From NCBI RefSeq assembly GCF_035989285.1, contig NZ_CP108513.1:3038001-3102000 (forward strand): DNA of 64,000 nt, in the 5' to 3' direction. Position 1 is the first letter of the stretch. Each line of letters opens with the position of its first letter. A model generated the notes under the pieces. The model was not told the origin of the DNA. It saw nothing but the letters and a program-made list of their open reading frames with translations, and did no database searches. Below are positions 57,765 through 64,000 of the stretch, piece after piece. Origin of the DNA: Streptomyces sp. NBC_01235 (GTDB lineage Bacteria; Actinomycetota; Actinomycetes; Streptomycetales; Streptomycetaceae). The translations under genes and the position numbers were made by a program.

Positions 57765-58994
57765 ATGACAGCTATGACCCCCGGCTCGAACATCCCTCTC
57801 CCCGTCGCGCGCGTGACGGTGGACGTCGCCGCCCCGGTGCGGCTCGACGTTTCGGGCCTGCTGCTCACCGCAGACGGCAAGGTGCGCTCCGACGACGACT
57901 TCATCTTCTACAACCAGCCCAGCGGCCCCGGCGTGACGTACCGCTCCGGCGGGGGTACGGCGCCCGACGCGATCACCGTCGACACGGCCGCGCTCCCGCC
58001 CGGCATCGAGAAGATCGTCGTCACCGCGAGCCCGGACGCCGCGGGCCAGACGTTCCAGGGCGTCGAACCGACGGCGACGATCCGCAGCGCGGACGACAAC
58101 AGCGTCCTGGCGGCCTTCACGCCCCCGCAGCTCGGCAGCGAGACGGCGCTGGTGGTCGTGGAGATCTATCTGCGCAACGGCGCCTGGAAGGCCCGCGCGG
58201 TCGGCCAGGGGTACGCCAACGGTCTGGCCGGCATCGCCACCGACTTCGGTGTGACGGTGGAGGAACCGGCACCGGCCGCCGCCCCGGCCCAGCCGGTCAC
58301 CCCGCCGCCGATGCGGGCCCCGATGGCGCCGCCGGCCCCGCCCATGGACCCGCGGCTCACCGCGCCCACCCCGCCCGCCGCTCCCCCGGTCCCGCCCGCC
58401 GCCGCCCCGGGCACCGGGAAGATCAACCTCGACAAGGGGCGCGTCAGCCTCCAGAAGAACCAGACCGTCTCCCTCGTCAAGGGCGGCCGTCCGCTGCTCT
58501 CGCAGGTCAAGATGGGTCTCGGCTGGGAGCCCGCGTTCCGCGGCAAGGACATCGACCTGGACGCCTCGGTCATCGCCTACGGCCCCCAGCGCAACCACAT
58601 CGACAGCTGCTACTTCGGCAAGCTCTCCATCGTGAACGGCGCGATCAAGCACTCCGGCGACAACCTCACCGGCGAGGGCGGGGGCGACGACGAGGTGATC
58701 GTCGTCGACCTCGGCCGCCTTCCGCAGGAGGTGTCCGGCCTGGTCTTCACGGTGAACTCGTTCTCCGGCCAGAAGTTCACGGAGGTCGCCAAGGCCTACT
58801 GCCGCCTGCTGGACGCCGCGACCGGCGAGGAGCTCGTCCGCTTCGACCTCACCGGCGCCGAACCGCAGACGGGCGTGCTGATGGCCAAGCTGATCCGGCA
58901 GTTCTCCGGCGAGTGGGAGATGACGGCCATGGGCGACTTCGTGAAGGCCCGCACGGTACGGAACATGGTGAAGCCGGGCGCCGAGGCCCTGTAG
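57765..58994 (+). CDS. Tandem TerD-domain protein
   Basis: 409 residues. A first TerD-like domain (about 8-165: VDVAAPVRLDVSGLLLTADG, DDDFIFYNQPSGPG, VVVEIYLRNGAWKARAVGQGY) is joined by a Pro/Ala-rich linker (about 168-220) to a second TerD domain (about 222-405: KINLDKGRVSLQKNQ, VKMGLGWEP, DLDASVIAYG, HIDSCYFGKL, GDDEVIVVDLGRLP). The calcium-binding acidic positions are kept, as in TerD/TerZ proteins of tellurite-resistance and general-stress loci. The ATG at 57765 or 57774 could be used. No other ter gene is adjacent. Confidence 0.85.
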   Translation: MTAMTPGSNIPLPVARVTVDVAAPVRLDVSGLLLTADGKVRSDDDFIFYNQPSGPGVTYRSGGGTAPDAITVDTAALPPGIEKIVVTASPDAAGQTFQGVEPTATIRSADDNSVLAAFTPPQLGSETALVVVEIYLRNGAWKARAVGQGYANGLAGIATDFGVTVEEPAPAAAPAQPVTPPPMRAPMAPPAPPMDPRLTAPTPPAAPPVPPAAAPGTGKINLDKGRVSLQKNQTVSLVKGGRPLLSQVKMGLGWEPAFRGKDIDLDASVIAYGPQRNHIDSCYFGKLSIVNGAIKHSGDNLTGEGGGDDEVIVVDLGRLPQEVSGLVFTVNSFSGQKFTEVAKAYCRLLDAATGEELVRFDLTGAEPQTGVLMAKLIRQFSGEWEMTAMGDFVKARTVRNMVKPGAEAL

Positions 58995-59077
58995 CCGCGT
59001 TCCCGTTCCCGTAACTCTCCAGCCGCCCGCAGTCGCCCGGCCACGGGCGCCCGCCACCACGGGGGCGCCCGCCGCCG

Positions 59078-59650
59078 TCACCGCGCGGGCCGCAGGCCCT
59101 CCGTCAGCAGCGACACATACCGGCGGATGGCGCTGCTGTCCCCCTTCGCCAGCTCCGACGCCGTCGCCACTCCGTGCGCGAGGCGCAGGACGTCGATCGG
59201 CTCGATGTCCGCCCGCAGGGTCCCCTCCCGCTGTGCCGCCTCCACCAGCCGGGCCGCCGCGCCCTTCATGTTCGTGCCGCAGGCGGTGACCGCGCCCGCG
59301 CTCCCGTCGGTGACGGCGGAGCCCAGCAGGGCCTTCATGCCGCGGACCTGGATCGTGCCGACGCACAGCTCGTTGAGCCACTCCACCAACGCCTCGCCCG
59401 GCGGGAGTTCCGAGCCGAGTTCGTCGGCCCGCACGGCGAGCGCCTCGATCCGGTCGACGTAGGCCGCCTCCAGCAGCGCCTGACGGGTCGGGAAGTGCCG
59501 GTACAGCGTTCCGGAGCCGACGCCCGCCCGTTTGGCGATGTCGTCGAGGGAGGCGCCCTCCCCATGCTCGGCGAAGGACTCCGCCGCCACCTTCAGCAAG
59601 CGCTCGTAGTTGCGGCGAGCGTCCGCGCGCATGGGTCTGACCTGCGTCAT
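59078..59650 (-). CDS. TetR/AcrR-family regulator, divergent from MFS pump
   Basis: 190 residues. The helix-turn-helix is RLLKVAAESFAEHGEGASLDDIAKRAGVGSGTLYRHFPTRQALLEA, read in parts. The C-terminal domain resembles SbtR-type ligand pockets (RGMKALLGSAVTDG). Divergent from a DHA2-type MFS exporter across 165 bases holding a near-perfect inverted operator, it is almost surely the pump repressor. Confidence 0.92.
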   Translation of the reverse strand: MTQVRPMRADARRNYERLLKVAAESFAEHGEGASLDDIAKRAGVGSGTLYRHFPTRQALLEAAYVDRIEALAVRADELGSELPPGEALVEWLNELCVGTIQVRGMKALLGSAVTDGSAGAVTACGTNMKGAAARLVEAAQREGTLRADIEPIDVLRLAHGVATASELAKGDSSAIRRYVSLLTEGLRPAR

Positions 59651-59670
59651 CCAGTTACTCCTTGCGAACC

Positions 59671-59717
59671 GGGGACTCTCTCCGTATCTTAGCGAAGACC
59701 AAACGGAGACAGTCCCC
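59671..59717. promoter_or_regulatory. Paired TetR operator between the regulator and MFS pump
   Basis: Arm 59671-59685 (GGGGACTCTCTCCGT) and arm 59703-59717 (ACGGAGACAGTCCCC) are reverse complements except for one base. Each arm is also an internally pseudo-palindromic GGRGACNSTCYCC-like site, so two dimers could bind about 34 bases apart. Confidence 0.6.
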
Positions 59718-59815
59718 GCTTACTGCGTTCGTCTCTGCGAGCCCACGGCCGGGTCCTGTCGTGCTGCCCGCATGTTCCACCACATCACGCGGGGACACCA
59801 GACAGGGAGCACTCC

Positions 59816-61291
59816 ATGTCCACGCCGTCCCGCTTACCCTCGCCCACGACGGACAAGTCCCCTTCCGAACCGTCCGGGCCGCCTGAGCCGGCCGGGTCGG
59901 ACACCCGGCTGCGCGCCGTCCTCCTGGTCGTCGTCACCGCCTACCTCATGGTCGGAGTCGACTCCACGGTCGTCAACGTCGCCCTGCCCGACATGCAGCG
60001 CGACCTCGGCTTCTCCCCCACCGGACTGTCCTGGGTGCTGAACGCCTACACCCTCGCCTTCGGCGGACTGCTGCTGCTCGGCGGACGCGTCGGCGACCTG
60101 CTCGGCCGCCGCCGCACGCTCACCGTCGGCGTCCTGCTGTTCGCCGGTTCCTCGCTCCTCGGCGGGCTGGCCGGCGACGACGGCTGGCTGCTCGCCGCCC
60201 GCGCCCTCCAGGGTGTCGGCGCCGCCCTCACCGCCCCCAGCACCCTCGCCCTGATCACCACCAACTTCCCCGAGGGCCCGCGCCGCCACCATGCCCTCGG
60301 CGTCTACTCCTCCATGGCCGGCATCGGCGCCTCCGTCGGCCTGGTCCTCGGCGGGATGCTCACCGCCTGGGCGTCCTGGCGCTGGGCCCTGCTGATCAAC
60401 GTGCCCATCGGCCTCGCGGTCGCCCTCGCCCTGCCCCGCATCGTCACCGAGACCCCGCGCCACGCGGGCCGGTTCGACGCGGCCGGCGCGCTGACCGGCA
60501 CCGCCGGGACGACCTCACTGGTGTACGCGTTCATCCGGGTCTCGGAAAAGGGCTGGAGCGACACCCTGGCGCTGCTCGGCTTCACCGGCGCGGCCGCGCT
60601 GCTGGCCGGCTTCGCCCTGGTCGAGGCCCGCGCCGAGCAGCCGATCATGCCGCTGAGGCTCTTCGCCGACCGCGACCGGGCGGGCGCCTACGTCGGCGTC
60701 CTGATGCTGCCCGCGGGCATGTTCGGCGCCTTCTACTTCCTCACCCTCATCAGCCAACAGGTCCTGCGCTACAGCCCGTTGCGCGCCGGATTCGCCTTCC
60801 TGCCGATGACGGTCGTGATGTTCACGACCGTACGGTTCGTGCCGCGCCTGCTGGCCCGCTTCGGCGCCAAACCGCTGATCCTGACCGGCATGACCCTGCT
60901 CGCCGGCGCGGGCGCCTGGCTGTGGCGGCTCGGCCCCGACGACGGTTACGCGGCCGGCCTGGTCGGCCCTCTGCTGCTGTTGGGCGTCGGCGTCGGCCTG
61001 GCCCTGATGCCGCTGAACGCCACGATCCTGGCGAAGGTACGACCCCAGGAGGCCGGCGCCGCCTCCGGCCTGCTGCAGACCCTGCAGTGGCTCGGCGGCA
61101 CGCTCGGCCTGTCGGTGCTGGTCACGGTGTACGGCACGGCCACCCGGCACACGACGGGCACCCCGGCCGAGATCCTCACCCACGGCGCGGCCCGGGCGTT
61201 CGGCGCGGCCGCACTGATCGCGCTGACGGCCCTGCTGACGGCGGCCTTCGTGATCAGGGGGAAGCGGAGGATCCCGGCCATGGGCGGTTAG
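59816..61291 (+). CDS. DHA2-type MFS drug exporter with a TTA codon
   Basis: 491 residues with about fourteen membrane segments. Family motifs are YLMVGVDSTVVNVALPDMQRDLG in parts, WVLNAYTLAFGGLLLLGGRVGDLLGRRRTL and the MFS antiporter motif LQGVGAALTAPSTLALITT. It would export a hydrophobic toxin or drug by proton antiport. AGGGAG at 59803-59808 supports the ATG at 59816. The seventh codon (59834-59836) is TTA, the rare codon that depends on the bldA tRNA in Streptomyces; I found no other in-frame TTA in the window. Converges on the ACC deaminase gene. Confidence 0.92.
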   Translation: MSTPSRLPSPTTDKSPSEPSGPPEPAGSDTRLRAVLLVVVTAYLMVGVDSTVVNVALPDMQRDLGFSPTGLSWVLNAYTLAFGGLLLLGGRVGDLLGRRRTLTVGVLLFAGSSLLGGLAGDDGWLLAARALQGVGAALTAPSTLALITTNFPEGPRRHHALGVYSSMAGIGASVGLVLGGMLTAWASWRWALLINVPIGLAVALALPRIVTETPRHAGRFDAAGALTGTAGTTSLVYAFIRVSEKGWSDTLALLGFTGAAALLAGFALVEARAEQPIMPLRLFADRDRAGAYVGVLMLPAGMFGAFYFLTLISQQVLRYSPLRAGFAFLPMTVVMFTTVRFVPRLLARFGAKPLILTGMTLLAGAGAWLWRLGPDDGYAAGLVGPLLLLGVGVGLALMPLNATILAKVRPQEAGAASGLLQTLQWLGGTLGLSVLVTVYGTATRHTTGTPAEILTHGAARAFGAAALIALTALLTAAFVIRGKRRIPAMGG

Positions 61292-61323
61292 AGCGCCGCG
61301 ATCGGTCAGGCGGTCATGGGCGG

Positions 61324-62340
61324 TCAGAACAGCGCGCTGTACGCGTTCAGTGCGGGCTGGCCGCCCAGGTGCGCGTACAGCACGGTGGAGTCGCGGCCGA
61401 TCTCGCCGCGCGCGACCAGGTCGACGAGCCCGGCCATCGACTTCCCCTCGTAGACAGGGTCGGTGACCATGCCCTCGGTCCGCGCGGCGAGCCGCATCGC
61501 CTCCAGCGTCGTCTCGTCCGGCACACCATAGACACCGGCGTGGTACCGCTCGTCGAGTTCGACGTCCTCGACGGTCAACTCCCGCTGCACACCTATCAGT
61601 TGACCGGCGTTGCGGGCGATGCGGGCGATCTGTTCGCGCGTCTCGGCGGGCTTGGCCGAGGCGTCGATCCCGATGACGCGCCGGGGCCGCCCGCCCGCCT
61701 CCTCCAGCGCGGCGAACCCGGCGACCATGCCGGCCTGGGTCGACCCGGTCACGGAGCAGACGACCACGGTGTCGAAGAAGACGCCCGACTGCCGTTCTTG
61801 TTCGGCGACTTCGTACGCCCACCCGGCGAACCCGAGCCCGCCGAGCGGATGGTCGGAGGCCCCGGCCGGGATGGCGTACGGCTTCCCGCCCGACTCCTCG
61901 ACCTCCCTGAGCGCCTGCTCCCAGCTCTCCTTGAAGCCGATCCCGAACCCGGCCCGGACGAGCCGCACGTCGGCTCCGGCGAGCCGGCTGATCAGGATGT
62001 TGCCGACCTTGTCGTACACGGAGTCGGGCCACTGCACCCAACTCTCCTGCACCAGCACGCACTTCAGCCCGGCGCGGGCGGCACAGGCTGCGACCTGACG
62101 GGTGTGGTTGGACTGCACCCCGCCGATCGACACGAGCGTGTCGCACCCCTGCGCGAGCGCGTCGGCGACCAGGTACTCCAGCTTGCGGGTCTTGTTCCCG
62201 CCGTACGCGATCCCGGAGTTGCAGTCCTCCCGCTTGGCCCAGAGGGCGGCTCCGCCGAGGTGGGCGGTGAGCCGTTCCATCGGGTGGATGGGCGAGGGCC
62301 CGAAGAGGAGGGGGTAACGCTCGTACGAGGAGAGGGACAT
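61324..62340 (-). CDS. acdS: 1-Aminocyclopropane-1-carboxylate deaminase
   Basis: 338 residues, the exact AcdS length. It converts ACC, the plant ethylene precursor, to 2-oxobutyrate and ammonia. The PLP lysine is Lys51 or its immediate equivalent in [31 protein letters not shown] and the C-terminal [14 protein letters not shown] (with the glutamate that separates deaminases from D-cysteine desulfhydrases) and [14 protein letters not shown] fit. A plant- or litter-associated life is implied. It is preceded by a GntR gene 32 bases upstream, probably its regulator. Confidence 0.93.
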   Translation of the reverse strand: MSLSSYERYPLLFGPSPIHPMERLTAHLGGAALWAKREDCNSGIAYGGNKTRKLEYLVADALAQGCDTLVSIGGVQSNHTRQVAACAARAGLKCVLVQESWVQWPDSVYDKVGNILISRLAGADVRLVRAGFGIGFKESWEQALREVEESGGKPYAIPAGASDHPLGGLGFAGWAYEVAEQERQSGVFFDTVVVCSVTGSTQAGMVAGFAALEEAGGRPRRVIGIDASAKPAETREQIARIARNAGQLIGVQRELTVEDVELDERYHAGVYGVPDETTLEAMRLAARTEGMVTDPVYEGKSMAGLVDLVARGEIGRDSTVLYAHLGGQPALNAYSALF

Positions 62341-62372
62341 GGGGCCTCCTGGAGCAGTGGGCGGTCGGTGGG

Positions 62373-63014
62373 TCAGCCGTCGGCGTCGACGAGGTCGGCC
62401 AGGGTGCGCCAGATCTCCGCCGTGACGCGGACCGCCTCGTCCACGTCACCGCGGGCGCAGGCCTCGATCAGCCGGCCGTGCAGTCCGGCCGAACGGCAGG
62501 TGCCGCCCTCGCCGAAGCGCCGTCGCTCCAGCCGCCGGATGAGGGGGGTGTAGCGGGCGATGGTGGCGGCCGCCGCACGGCTGCCGGCGGCCCGGACGAG
62601 GATGTCGTGCAGTTCGTCGTCGGCGCACAGGGCGGCGTCGACATCGCCGGTGCCGACGGCGGCCGTGAAGCGTTCGTTGGCCGTGCGCATCGCCTCGACG
62701 TCCGCCGCGAACAGCCGGGGCACCGCGACCCGGGTGGCCAGCTCGTGCATCGCCCCGACCACGGCCGCCGCGTCCCGTACGTCGGCGGCCACGACCGGGG
62801 TCACCCGCGTGTAGCTCTGCGGCTTGCTCTCCAGCAGCCCCTCGTCCACCAGCCGCGCGAACGCCTCCCGCACCGGCGCCCGGGACAGCCCCAGCCGCTC
62901 CGCGAGTTCGGCGTCGCGGACCACCGCGCCGGGTGCGATGTCCCCGGCGACGATGGCGTTCCTGATCGCTGTGTAAGCGCGATCCCTGAGCAGAGTGCGT
63001 GGCACGGCCTCCAT
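62373..63014 (-). CDS. GntR/FadR-family regulator upstream of acdS
   Basis: 213 residues. The winged helix reads [20 protein letters not shown], then [26 protein letters not shown]; the C-terminal FCD domain has [15 protein letters not shown] and [18 protein letters not shown] with ligand histidines. Co-transcription with acdS suggests regulation by an amino or keto acid. In proteobacteria acdS usually has an Lrp-type regulator; a GntR partner is the pattern seen here. Confidence 0.88.
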   Translation of the reverse strand: MEAVPRTLLRDRAYTAIRNAIVAGDIAPGAVVRDAELAERLGLSRAPVREAFARLVDEGLLESKPQSYTRVTPVVAADVRDAAAVVGAMHELATRVAVPRLFAADVEAMRTANERFTAAVGTGDVDAALCADDELHDILVRAAGSRAAAATIARYTPLIRRLERRRFGEGGTCRSAGLHGRLIEACARGDVDEAVRVTAEIWRTLADLVDADG

Positions 63015-63124
63015 GAACTGAAATGTTAGATACCAGTTACGGCACGGACAAGCCCCCGGAGCCGTGCGGCAGCCCGCCCGACAGGCCCAGCCGGTACGTG
63101 GACGACCGGTCGTACGCTCGCCTC

Positions 63125-63285
63125 ATGGGACGGACCAGCGGTGCCCGGGAGGAGATCCTCGACGGCGCGCAGGCTCTGATCGGGCTGCGGGGCCACTCCG
63201 CTCCGGGTGTGGCCCGGATCTGCAAGACGGCCGGGGTGCCGAAGGGCGGCTTCTCCTACTTCTTCGAGTCCAAGGCAGGGTGCAC
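63125..63285 (+). pseudogene. Decayed TetR-family regulator (only the DNA-binding half remains)
   Basis: The ATG at 63125 opens a TetR helix-turn-helix: REEILDGAQALIGLRGHSAP, then GVARICKTAGVPKGGFSYFFESK. After ESK the homology stops; GCTRQEAGSEHPRISPTR and on is not TetR-like and the frame closes by 63361. The AT-richer sequence following (63290-63410) is unlike the surrounding genome, so a deletion or insertion scar is likely. Confidence 0.6.
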
Positions 63286-63412
63286 CCGCCAGGAAGCCGG
63301 ATCGGAGCATCCTCGGATAAGCCCGACTCGAGCCGCTCCATCACGTCAAAGTCTTCGATGATCGAACACTCGAAGAGCAAACTCCTGCTGGTTCACTCGA
63401 ATGAGGCTCCGA

Positions 63413-63443
63413 GCGGGCCGTGGGCTATGTGCTCACGGCCCGC
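63413..63443 (-). terminator. Stem-loop after the PhoX-type gene
   Basis: GCGGGCCGTG (63413-63422) pairs perfectly with CACGGCCCGC (63434-63443) around 11 bases. It begins seven bases past the PhoX-type stop codon. Confidence 0.75.
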
Positions 63444-63449
63444 CGCCAC

Positions 63450-64000
63450 TTACTTGCGCTGCCGCTTCCACGGCCCCGTGATCGCCAGCATGATGCCCGG
63501 CGTCTGGATGTTGGCGAAAAGGGTGTGGCCGTCGGGGGAGAAGGTGACGCCGGTGAACTCGCTGTACTCCGGCTTCTCCGCGGTGCCGATGTTCAGTTCG
63601 TTGCGGGCGATGGGGTAGGTGCGGCCGCTGTCGGTGGCGCCGAACAGGTGCTGGATGCCCTCGCCGTCCTCGGCGATGACGAGGCCGCCGTACGGGGAGA
63701 CGGTGATGTTGTCGGGGCCGTCGAAGGCGCCGTCGACGGACGGGTCGGGGTTCACGCCGAGCAGGACCTTCAGGGTCAGCGTGCGGCGCTTGGGGTCGTA
63801 GAACCAGACGGCACCGTCGTGCTGCACGGGGCTCTCGGCACGGGCGTACGAGGAGACGATGTAGGTGCCTCCGTCGCCCCACCACATGCCCTCCAGCTTG
63901 CGGGCGCGGGTGACCTGACCGTCGGTGAACTGCTTGCGGACGGACACCGACTTGGCGTCGCGGTCGGGGACGTCGACCCAGTCGACGCCGTACACCGTGC
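63450..64000 (-). CDS. PhoX/DUF839-family alkaline phosphatase (5' end cut by window)
   Basis: Only the C-terminal 183 residues or so are visible. They match the beta-propeller PhoX/DUF839 phosphatases: KLEGMWWGDGGTYIVSSYA, VWFYDPKRRTLTLKVLLG, DGPDNITVSPYGGLVIAEDGEG, and FSPDGHTLFANIQTPGI before the end. Such proteins are Tat-exported calcium-dependent phosphomonoesterases induced by phosphate starvation. The start and signal lie beyond position 64000. It ends before a strong hairpin. Confidence 0.88.
   Translation of the reverse strand, partial: TVYGVDWVDVPDRDAKSVSVRKQFTDGQVTRARKLEGMWWGDGGTYIVSSYARAESPVQHDGAVWFYDPKRRTLTLKVLLGVNPDPSVDGAFDGPDNITVSPYGGLVIAEDGEGIQHLFGATDSGRTYPIARNELNIGTAEKPEYSEFTGVTFSPDGHTLFANIQTPGIMLAITGPWKRQRK

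Noticed and set aside
1..64000. CRISPR arrays, tRNA or rRNA genes, transposases or phage genes
   Set aside because: No regularly spaced direct repeats, no cloverleaf candidates and no integrase or transposase motifs were noticed on either strand.

Overview
The window is a very GC-rich actinomycete chromosome segment, almost certainly Streptomyces or a close relative. Signs are the strong third-position G/C bias, frequent GTG starts, Tat/Sec-exported polysaccharide lyases, a hydroxyectoine operon, a TerD-family gene, a SigE-family sigma factor, a lone in-frame TTA codon, and dispersed palindromic repeats of the kind common in Streptomyces. No tRNA, rRNA, transposase, phage or CRISPR array was seen. 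All calls come from reading the sequence; no database search was run.

Layout. 1-2.5 kb: a polar amino-acid ABC transporter (binding protein, permease, truncated ATPase). 2.7-6.4 kb: a PLP aminotransferase, a transmembrane caspase-like protease coupled to an EACC1-like partner, and a DinB-family protein. 6.6-9.9 kb: ectABCD for ectoine and 5-hydroxyectoine, with a GlnR-like box upstream. 10-21 kb: mixed metabolic and regulatory genes (PLP lyase-like enzyme, FrnE/DsbA-like oxidoreductase, acetyltransferases, a truncated GlxA/AraC regulator, an NADP aldehyde dehydrogenase divergent from an IclR regulator, a penicillin-binding protein, a purine permease).

20.5-50 kb is a large pectin-degradation island. 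It opens with a SigE-family sigma factor and a membrane protein, followed by PL3 and PL4 lyases, a PL9 lyase, a double-GH43 enzyme and an acid phosphatase. From 50.0 down to 29.4 kb nearly everything is on the minus strand: GntR, a DHDPS-family enzyme and an IlvD/Edd dehydratase; then a six-gene set joined by 1- or 4-base overlaps (two sugar permeases, PL1 lyase, Gfo/Idh/MocA oxidoreductase, PmoA-like protein, GH43); then a PL1-CE8 fusion, a sugar-binding lipoprotein, a rhamnogalacturonan acetylesterase, a PL1 lyase, two pectin methylesterases, an alpha/beta hydrolase and a second PL9 lyase. No ATPase accompanies the sugar permeases.

50-57.5 kb: small enzymes and an MFS exporter, then a second uronate block (uncharacterised TIM-barrel-like protein, 5-dehydro-4-deoxyglucarate dehydratase, uronate dehydrogenase, DeoR regulator). 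The genes fit a model in which secreted lyases and esterases open pectin and rhamnogalacturonan, GH43 enzymes release arabinose-type side chains, and sugars are oxidised by non-phosphorylative routes: galacturonate through Udh and KdgD, and a pentonate through IlvD/Edd plus the DHDPS-family enzyme. Both routes would converge on 2-oxoglutarate semialdehyde, which the aldehyde dehydrogenase at 14.2-15.7 kb could oxidise to 2-oxoglutarate. The galactarate dehydratase step is not in the window.

57.5-64 kb: a C-terminal alcohol dehydrogenase remnant, a double TerD-domain protein, a TetR/MFS efflux pair with a paired operator and a TTA codon, ACC deaminase with a GntR regulator, a decayed TetR gene, and the 3' part of a PhoX-type phosphatase.
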